Shown here in pieces: positions 6,160 through 10,411 of a stretch of DNA of 10,411 nt. The notes beneath the pieces are model-generated. The model ran no database searches, was not told the origin of the DNA, and saw only the letters and a program-made list of their open reading frames with translations. Every line of letters starts with the position of its first letter. Within the stretch, counting starts at the first letter, position 1. The position numbers and the translations under genes are program-made. Source of the stretch: an archaeon (lineage in GTDB: Archaea > Asgardarchaeota > Hermodarchaeia > Hermodarchaeales > Hermodarchaeaceae); the NCBI GenBank assembly GCA_016550405.1, contig JABXGX010000299.1, forward strand, positions 1-10,411, written 5' to 3'.

Positions 6160-6588
6160 ATGGATGGGATTAAAATTAACACCATTCGAGTTTCCCAATA
6201 TTCTTCAATAATAGGTGTAATTTTGTGCACTATAGGTATTGGAATTATATTATGGAAAAGCTCACAAAACATACTCAGGTTATATAATGTCCCTATAGTG
6301 TTTCTAGCTTTGTTGTTTTTTTCGCTAATTGGAGTAATTGAAATATTTTCTGATAAAGGAAAACGATTCGGAGGAGTCATTTTAATGGGGAGCGGTTTAA
6401 TTAACCTCGTCTTGTTATTACTTTATAGTACCAACACCATCATATCTATTTACGAGAATGCCATAGGATATGTTGGAGAACACATTCTTCTAGTGCTATT
6501 TCTTTACAGTACAGGCTGTATACTCTATATTCTCAGTGGTTTCTATGCCCTTTGGATTACAGAAGAGACCGAAACTAATAATTTATAA
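6160..6588 (+). CDS. Four-helix membrane protein of unknown function
   Basis: From ATG 6160 the product has 142 residues; GTG 6148 would add four. Four hydrophobic segments are visible, at about residues 14-32, 43-62, 70-91 and 107-132 counted from ATG, with short charged loops (W-K-S-S-Q; S-D-K-G-K-R) and an acidic tail (E-E-T-E-T). No catalytic or binding motif is evident. There is no SD. TTAAAAT near 6126-6132 sits about 30 nt before the ATG, which suits a nearly leaderless message. The gene is markedly AT-rich: 6181-6240 is about 32% G+C, against about 60% in a sample of hppA (8701-8760). This suggests a different history or relaxed selection. It is followed 91 nt later by the secreted-protein gene on the same strand. 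I do not recognise the family. Confidence 0.65.
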   Translation: MDGIKINTIRVSQYSSIIGVILCTIGIGIILWKSSQNILRLYNVPIVFLALLFFSLIGVIEIFSDKGKRFGGVILMGSGLINLVLLLLYSTNTIISIYENAIGYVGEHILLVLFLYSTGCILYILSGFYALWITEETETNNL

Positions 6589-6634
6589 TAAACCTACATG
6601 TTGCGAATTCCCTTTTTGCAATCATAATAGCTAC

Positions 6635-6647
6635 AAATATTTTTATT
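6635..6647 (+). promoter_or_regulatory. TATA-like box before the secreted-protein gene
   Basis: AAATATTTTTATT is centred about 26 nt before 6668. A start there would give a leader of about 12 nt just containing the SD GAGGG (6670-6674). TTTTATAA at about 6657-6664 is a second candidate but lies too close to the SD to leave room for it. Confidence 0.4.
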
Positions 6648-6679
6648 CTCGGTTCTTTTATAAGAAGTTGAGGGAAATC

Positions 6680-7234
6680 ATGCACAATACTTGGGTGACT
6701 AGAAATACCGTAATACTAGGCAGCCTAGTTCTAGTCCTTTTTTCTGTTGGTTTCCTGCCAATTTCGAGCATATCTACTAGCCAGATAGTATGGCATGCGA
6801 ATGTTACGGGAAATTTCGGAAGTTTGCACTCCTCTATCTATATTGTACAAGATGAAGAAACAACAAGCTCAAAGGATTACTATACTATTCACATCTTTAC
6901 CTGGGCTCCCAGAGAGTTTGGGCATATCAGAGTTAATGTGCAATTCAATCAAACTGGTGCCGTCGATTCTGTAATTTGGCAAGCTAGTCCATATACCTAC
7001 TCAACTTTTTACTCAGGCTTATTTACCAATGATTTTACAGTATACCAAAAAAGCCTATCACAGCTCAACCATGAACTGCTAATCGGTTTATGGGTCTCAG
7101 GTGATGCTGGGTTGAATGCCACTATTACTGTTCAAATCGGGTGGACTCGACCAGGACCACCCCACGCGCCTCTTCTTTGGGAAAGTGCAACGACAACCTG
7201 TCATTTAGCTGATTTATTGCCAGAACTGTCTTGA
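6680..7234 (+). CDS. Secreted or membrane-anchored protein with N-glycosylation sequons, function unknown
   Basis: ATG 6680 is chosen because GAGGG (6670-6674) lies 5 nt upstream; the same frame is open further back to 6536 but overlaps the upstream gene and has no SD there. The product has 184 residues. A short basic head (to Arg8) and a hydrophobic helix (about 10-28) form a signal peptide or N-terminal anchor. The rest is rich in aromatic, Ser and Thr residues in alternating patterns suggesting a beta-sandwich. Three N-x-T sequons are present (Asn41, Asn90, Asn146), as expected for a protein exposed outside an archaeal cell. A single Cys (174) and a Pro-rich stretch lie near the end, with no C-terminal anchor. 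The 6-bp TCAAAC/GTTTGA dyad at 7256-7292, followed by T-rich sequence, may mark the transcript end. No family is recognised. Confidence 0.72.
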   Translation: MHNTWVTRNTVILGSLVLVLFSVGFLPISSISTSQIVWHANVTGNFGSLHSSIYIVQDEETTSSKDYYTIHIFTWAPREFGHIRVNVQFNQTGAVDSVIWQASPYTYSTFYSGLFTNDFTVYQKSLSQLNHELLIGLWVSGDAGLNATITVQIGWTRPGPPHAPLLWESATTTCHLADLLPELS

Positions 7235-7354
7235 TCCCTCACAAGTGTTTAGTTTTCAAACTGTCACCGGTATACCATTTGGGCGTGTTTGAATCACCGT
7301 TTTCCTTGTATTTTCTGCTAGGTTGACGCAGATTTGGCTACTAAACTTGTTGAG

Positions 7355-7371
7355 CGGAAACCGTTATAAAC
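7355..7371 (+). promoter_or_regulatory. Distal BRE/TATA-like promoter upstream of hppA
   Basis: CGGAAACCGTTATAAAC combines a purine-rich BRE-like CGGAAA with TTATAAA. It lies about 160 nt before the hppA start and would give a leader of about 130 nt. A second promoter follows about 74 nt downstream. The rest of 7235-7529 has no coding signal. Confidence 0.35.
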
Positions 7372-7428
7372 ATCAAAAGAAACCGACACCGTTGCCAAGC
7401 AAACGCGGTCGATACACGATTCAAAACA

Positions 7429-7444
7429 GAAACGGTATTTAAGG
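7429..7444 (+). promoter_or_regulatory. Proximal BRE/TATA promoter of hppA
   Basis: GAAACGGTATTTAAGG gives a BRE-like GAAA followed by TATTTAA centred at 7439. The expected transcript start is near 7465, leaving a leader of about 65 nt that ends in the SD GAGGT (7519-7523), 6 nt before ATG 7530. Arms AGGAAG (7459-7464) and CTTCCT (7494-7499) in the leader can pair, a possible 5'-end hairpin. Confidence 0.45.
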
Positions 7445-7529
7445 CATAAAGCCGCGTTAGGAAGGATTCCATCGTTCTGCTGTCAGGAACGCACTTCCTT
7501 AGGTGAATCGTCTAAGATGAGGTATCAAT

Positions 7530-9845
7530 ATGGGACTCTTTAGCACCTTTCTCCATCTGCATTGGTATGAACAAGCCGCTATTCTCTTGGTTATTGTCGC
7601 CGCAATTATCAGTCTAATCTACGCCGTATGGCTCCGCCGCGACGTTCTCAAACACGACAAAGGCACCCAACAAATGCAAGAAGTGTGGACTGCCATCAAA
7701 GATGGAGCCATTGCATACCTCCGAAAACAGCTTCGAACCATCCTTCCAATCATTGCCCTACTCACCATCGTCCTCTTCTTCACCGTTTATATCGTCCCTC
7801 CCAGCCTCGAAGCCCTCGAAGTATTCCACGAGTACCCTGCTGAGACTGTCTTATTAATCATTGCAACTGGACGAGCAATAGCCTTTGTGATGGGTGCTCT
7901 CAGCTCTCTCGCTGTAGGACAACTCGGAATGCGAATTGCGATTGAATCCAATATCCGCGTCGCCTCCGCCTCCGGACGAAGCTACCGCGAAGCCCTAAAA
8001 ATCGCCTATCATGGTGGCACTTTTACTGGTATGCTTACTGATGGGCTTGGTCTCCTCGGTGGCACAACAATCTTCATCGCCTTCGGTATCTCTGCGCCAG
8101 ATGCCCTCCTCGGCTTCGGCTTCGGCGGTACTCTACTTGCCCTCTTCATGCGGATCGGTGGTGGAATCTACACCAAAGCCGCGGATGTCGGTGCAGACTT
8201 GGTGGGCAAAGTCGAAGCCGGTCTCCCCGAAGATGATCCTCGCAATGCTGCAGTCATCGCCGACCTGGTCGGAGATAATGTTGGCGATTGTGCAGGTATG
8301 GCTGCCGACATCTTCGAATCTTACGAAGTCACTATCGTCTCAGCCCTTATCCTTGGAGTCGCCCTCTACGTCGCCAGTGGATACACCCAAATCTTCTGGA
8401 TTATCTTTCCACTTGTTGTCCGTGCCATCGGGGTTATTAGCAGCATTATCGGCACCTTCATGGTTGCAGTCTGGAAAACCGAGAAAGCCGAAAAAGCCAT
8501 GTTCTACAGCTACGAAGTCAGCAGCGCTTTCACCATTATCGTCTCCTGCATCTTCTCCTATTTCTATACAGGTGATATCCGTTTGGGTATCCTTGTAGCC
8601 GTTGGAGTTCTACTCGCTGTCAGCTTCAATCCCCTCACCAACTATTTCACTAGCCATCGCCACCGTCCTGTTGAAGAAATCGTCGAACAAGCCCACGGCG
8701 GACCCGCCACCATTGTCCTCAGTGGTATCAGCACTGGCTACGAAGCCGCTGTCTGGATCCTCCTCGTCATCGTCGCCACCTTCATCGCAGCCTTCCTCAT
8801 CGCCCCCCAATATGTCCTCTTCGGCATCGCACTCATCGGTATTGGCATGCTTTCGCATACAGGGAATAACGTGGCCATGGATAGTTATGGGCCAATTGCA
8901 GACAATGCGGGGGGAATTGCAGAGCTAACGGATATGCCGGAGAAGTCGCGGAAGATCTTGGCTGATTTGGATGCGGTTGGGAATACGACAAAGGCGATTA
9001 CCAAAAATGTCGCGATTGCCTCGGCAGTCATTGCAGCGAGTGCGTTATTCTATAGCTTCGTTGTGGATGTAGGTCGGGCTGCCGAAGCAGCTGGGGTGTC
9101 TAATCCGCTAGCACTTGGGATTCGGATTGATAATCCGCTTGTGTTGTCAGGGTTGTTGATTGGAGCTGCGCTTCCGTGGTTATTCTCTGCGTTGGCGATT
9201 CGTGCGGTGAGTCGTGCGTCATCGCAGATTATTGAGGAAGTGCGTGAGCAGTTCAAGATTCCTGGGGTGATGGAGGGCACGGTTAAGCCGCATTATGATC
9301 GCGTGGTATCTATAACAACGGCTGCTGCGCAGAAGGAACTAATCAGCTTGACGATTCTCTCGGTGATTACACCAATAGTGATTGGTCTCTTACTGCAGGT
9401 TGAAGCCTTGGGTGGCTTTCTCACAGGGTTGATTGCCTCTGGGTTACTACTAGCTGTCTATATGTCAGTGGCTGGGGGAGCCTGGGATAACGCCAAGAAG
9501 TCCATTGAAGATGAGGTCTGTGCACCCGAAGAAGGAACTGGAAAAGGTTCTGAACGTCATAAGGCTGCAGTCTGTGGCGATACAATTGGTGATCCCCTCA
9601 AAGATACGGCTGGTCCAGCCTTGAATCCGATGATTAAAGTGGTAAACCTAATCAGTTTGATTGCAGCACCGATCCTGATTCTCTATCGGTTCTATAATCC
9701 AGGGTGGCCACCGGATCCAAATGTGCTGATGTGGAATTTCATCATTGGCGTCGTCGTCATCATTCTGGTAGTGCTATTAATGTGGGCGTTTCGTCGAAGT
9801 CGACGATCGATTCCCCCGCTAGCGCAATGGGAGAGTAGCGATTAA
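7530..9845 (+). CDS. hppA: Membrane-bound proton-pumping pyrophosphatase, K+-independent type
   Basis: The product has 771 residues and about 16 hydrophobic segments. It hydrolyses pyrophosphate to two phosphates and pumps protons across the membrane. Catalytic signatures are complete: G-A-D-L-V-G-K-V-E (221-229), P-E-D-D-P-R-N-A-A-V-I-A-D (233-245), G-D-N-V-G-D-C-A-G-M-A-A-D (248-260), G-N-N-V-A-M-D-S-Y-G-P-I-A-D-N-A-G-G (445-462) and the C-terminal G-D-T-I-G-D-P-L-K-D-T-A-G-P (683-696). At the K+ determinant the sequence is G-N-T-T-K-A-I-T (485-491 region): Lys488 and Thr491 are the residues of the K+-independent proton-pumping class, where Ala occupies the Lys position in K+-dependent enzymes. 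Start ATG 7530 has SD GAGGT 6 nt upstream. Odd: third-position base use changes sharply near codon 441 and again near codon 607 while the protein stays intact. It is transcribed singly from its own promoter region. Confidence 0.98.
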   Translation: MGLFSTFLHLHWYEQAAILLVIVAAIISLIYAVWLRRDVLKHDKGTQQMQEVWTAIKDGAIAYLRKQLRTILPIIALLTIVLFFTVYIVPPSLEALEVFHEYPAETVLLIIATGRAIAFVMGALSSLAVGQLGMRIAIESNIRVASASGRSYREALKIAYHGGTFTGMLTDGLGLLGGTTIFIAFGISAPDALLGFGFGGTLLALFMRIGGGIYTKAADVGADLVGKVEAGLPEDDPRNAAVIADLVGDNVGDCAGMAADIFESYEVTIVSALILGVALYVASGYTQIFWIIFPLVVRAIGVISSIIGTFMVAVWKTEKAEKAMFYSYEVSSAFTIIVSCIFSYFYTGDIRLGILVAVGVLLAVSFNPLTNYFTSHRHRPVEEIVEQAHGGPATIVLSGISTGYEAAVWILLVIVATFIAAFLIAPQYVLFGIALIGIGMLSHTGNNVAMDSYGPIADNAGGIAELTDMPEKSRKILADLDAVGNTTKAITKNVAIASAVIAASALFYSFVVDVGRAAEAAGVSNPLALGIRIDNPLVLSGLLIGAALPWLFSALAIRAVSRASSQIIEEVREQFKIPGVMEGTVKPHYDRVVSITTAAAQKELISLTILSVITPIVIGLLLQVEALGGFLTGLIASGLLLAVYMSVAGGAWDNAKKSIEDEVCAPEEGTGKGSERHKAAVCGDTIGDPLKDTAGPALNPMIKVVNLISLIAAPILILYRFYNPGWPPDPNVLMWNFIIGVVVIILVVLLMWAFRRSRRSIPPLAQWESSD
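8850..9350 (+). other. Compositionally foreign segment inside hppA
   Basis: In a 63-codon sample from 8100 about half the codons end in C and about a tenth in G. In a 61-codon sample from 9099 about half end in G and only three in C. The change is abrupt around 8840-8860 (codon about 441) and fades to mixed usage by about 9350. The flavoprotein and CCG-protein genes mostly resemble the first pattern, so this segment is the outlier. Homologous replacement by a divergent hppA allele is the simplest reading; an assembly chimera is possible. Confidence 0.6.
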
Positions 9846-9875
9846 CCTTCATCTGTTAACATCTTGAATATCGAC

Positions 9876-9881
9876 TTTTTT
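9876..9881 (+). terminator. T-run terminator after hppA
   Basis: A run of six T residues 31 nt past the hppA stop fits archaeal termination, which relies on T-tracts. A short dyad ATCTG-GT-CAGAT (9886-9897) follows directly. The site lies between the convergent ends of hppA and the minus-strand fragment. Confidence 0.45.
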
Positions 9882-9909
9882 CGTTATCTGGTCAGATGGT
9901 AATGAATTA

Positions 9910-10149
9910 CTAGTCTTCAGAAGCGAGAGCTCGGATTTTGGCTTGGTTTTGGCGGATTTGTTCAGCTCTATGCTTAGCTAGCCATTGGCGGACCATCTGT
10001 TCAATCCAAGATAACGGCATCAAACCCACTCCGTGAATCAGTTTTTCATGTTCTTGTTTTACTTTAAAAGCCTTACTCAGCGGCGCAATAATTAAGGGGG
10101 CGAATAGGAACTGAGTTTCGGTATTAATTACATCTAGTCCATACCCAGT
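9910..10149 (-). pseudogene. C-terminal fragment of an unrecognised protein, no start codon
   Basis: This minus-strand frame is open from an in-frame TGA (10150-10152) to TAG 9910-9912, 79 codons. The first usable start (GTG or ATG) comes only about halfway, inside H-G-V-G-L-M-P-L-S-W. The translation looks like genuine protein: a hydrophobic run Q-F-L-F-A-P-L-I-I-A-P-L, then a basic amphipathic helix with many Lys, Arg and Gln (K-H-R-A-E-Q-I-R-Q-N-Q-A-K), ending A-S-E-D. This is like the membrane-proximal tail of a transporter or membrane protein. An out-of-frame ATG at about 10143 could be joined by one inserted base, so a frameshift is possible. It overlaps the open upstream part of the next plus-strand frame, so one or both genes lost their 5' ends here. 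Family is not recognised. Confidence 0.4.
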
Positions 10150-10165
10150 TCAAGTTGAAGACGTA

Positions 10166-10339
10166 TTGCGAGGGAAAATCCAACCAGACAACATCCCTGC
10201 CGAATATATCCTGTTGGCTTCACAAAGACCCGATACACTCACTGAAGGGATTAATCGCATGGTAAAATTTGGTTGGCGACCTATCGGAATTGCCAGCCAA
10301 GAACGCTCTTGGGTTTGCTTAATACAGCAAGCTGAATAG
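10166..10339 (+). CDS. Small DUF1737/DUF4177-like protein, TTG start or 5'-truncated
   Basis: From TTG 10166 to TAG 10337-10339 the frame encodes 57 residues. The pattern E-Y-I-L-L-A-S (strand), T-L-T-E-G-I-N-R-M-V-K-F-G-W (helix ending in Gly-Trp), R-P-I-G-I-A-S (strand) and S-W-V-C-L-I-Q-Q (strand) matches the DUF1737/DUF4177 fold, small proteins of about 60 residues with unknown function. The length suits a complete protein. There is no ATG or GTG at the front and only a weak purine stretch upstream. The frame is also open back to 10115 with plausible sequence (P-Y-P-V-Q-V-E-D-V), so a longer protein may have been cut at its 5' end. It is placed head to head with the broken minus-strand frame. 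Positions 10340-10411 hold nothing I can support. Confidence 0.45.
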   Translation: MRGKIQPDNIPAEYILLASQRPDTLTEGINRMVKFGWRPIGIASQERSWVCLIQQAE

Positions 10340-10411
10340 AATGCAGTCTCCGATTGATTAGTCGTGAAACGGAACATCCAAAAGTAATAACATCCCACTC
10401 ATGCTTGACAA

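Noticed and set aside
8610..8858. Minus-strand frame rich in Asp, Glu and Gly opposite hppA
   Set aside because: An antisense by-product of the C-rich hppA codons; it ends at the composition switch and has no SD or motif.
8011..8928. Long second plus-strand open frames inside hppA
   Set aside because: They lie in the C-rich part of hppA, where biased third positions remove stop codons from the other frame. The translation is Ser/Pro-rich low-complexity sequence with no family features.
10150..10398. Minus-strand 82-codon frame at the right end
   Set aside because: It is opposite the DUF1737-like frame, and its translation lacks a coherent pattern, while the plus-strand frame shows a recognisable fold.

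Overview
The window reads as chromosomal DNA of an archaeon, and the gene style would fit an Asgard-type lineage, though that is inference. Support comes from BRE/TATA-like promoter boxes, Shine-Dalgarno (SD) motifs of GGAGG/GAGGG type, a GlcD-like flavoprotein with an HdrD-like iron-sulfur partner, a GT-C-type membrane protein, a membrane protein ending in a zinc ribbon, and an archaeal-style secreted protein with N-glycosylation sequons. No rRNA, tRNA, CRISPR array or intact mobile element was seen.

Left half (about 1-5580), mostly minus strand. In transcription order from the right: an FAD-dependent oxidase/dehydrogenase of the GlcD / vanillyl-alcohol-oxidase fold (4111-5580), a small membrane protein with a C-terminal zinc ribbon (3405-3899), an HdrD/GlcF-like protein with two [4Fe-4S] motifs and two CCG domains (1912-3129), and a polytopic GT-C-like protein (128-1645). 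Gaps of 211-275 bp, each with its own promoter-like sequence, argue against one compact operon. The flavoprotein and the CCG protein nevertheless probably work together: the flavoprotein oxidises a hydroxy-acid or alcohol substrate and the CCG protein carries the electrons onward. A small Cys-containing reading frame lies at the extreme left edge.

Middle (5581-7529), plus strand and AT-rich in part. It holds a 45-codon membrane reading frame with a good promoter/SD layout that looks like a truncated gene start, a four-helix membrane protein (6160-6588), a secreted or membrane-anchored protein with three N-x-T sequons (6680-7234), and a 295-bp promoter/leader region.

Right part (7530-10411). 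A full-length membrane-bound proton-pumping pyrophosphatase (hppA, 7530-9845) carries the lysine typical of the K+-independent class. Its DNA is a mosaic: third codon positions are C-rich and G-poor up to about 8850, abruptly G-rich and C-poor to about 9350, then mixed. Beyond a T-run terminator lie two partial-looking genes head to head: a minus-strand C-terminal fragment with no start codon (9910-10149) and a small plus-strand DUF1737/DUF4177-like protein (10166-10339). They meet at what may be a rearrangement point.

No clearly new multi-gene system stands out. The most unusual signals are the intragenic composition switch in hppA, the broken gene pair at the right end, and the split flavoprotein/CCG electron-transfer pair.
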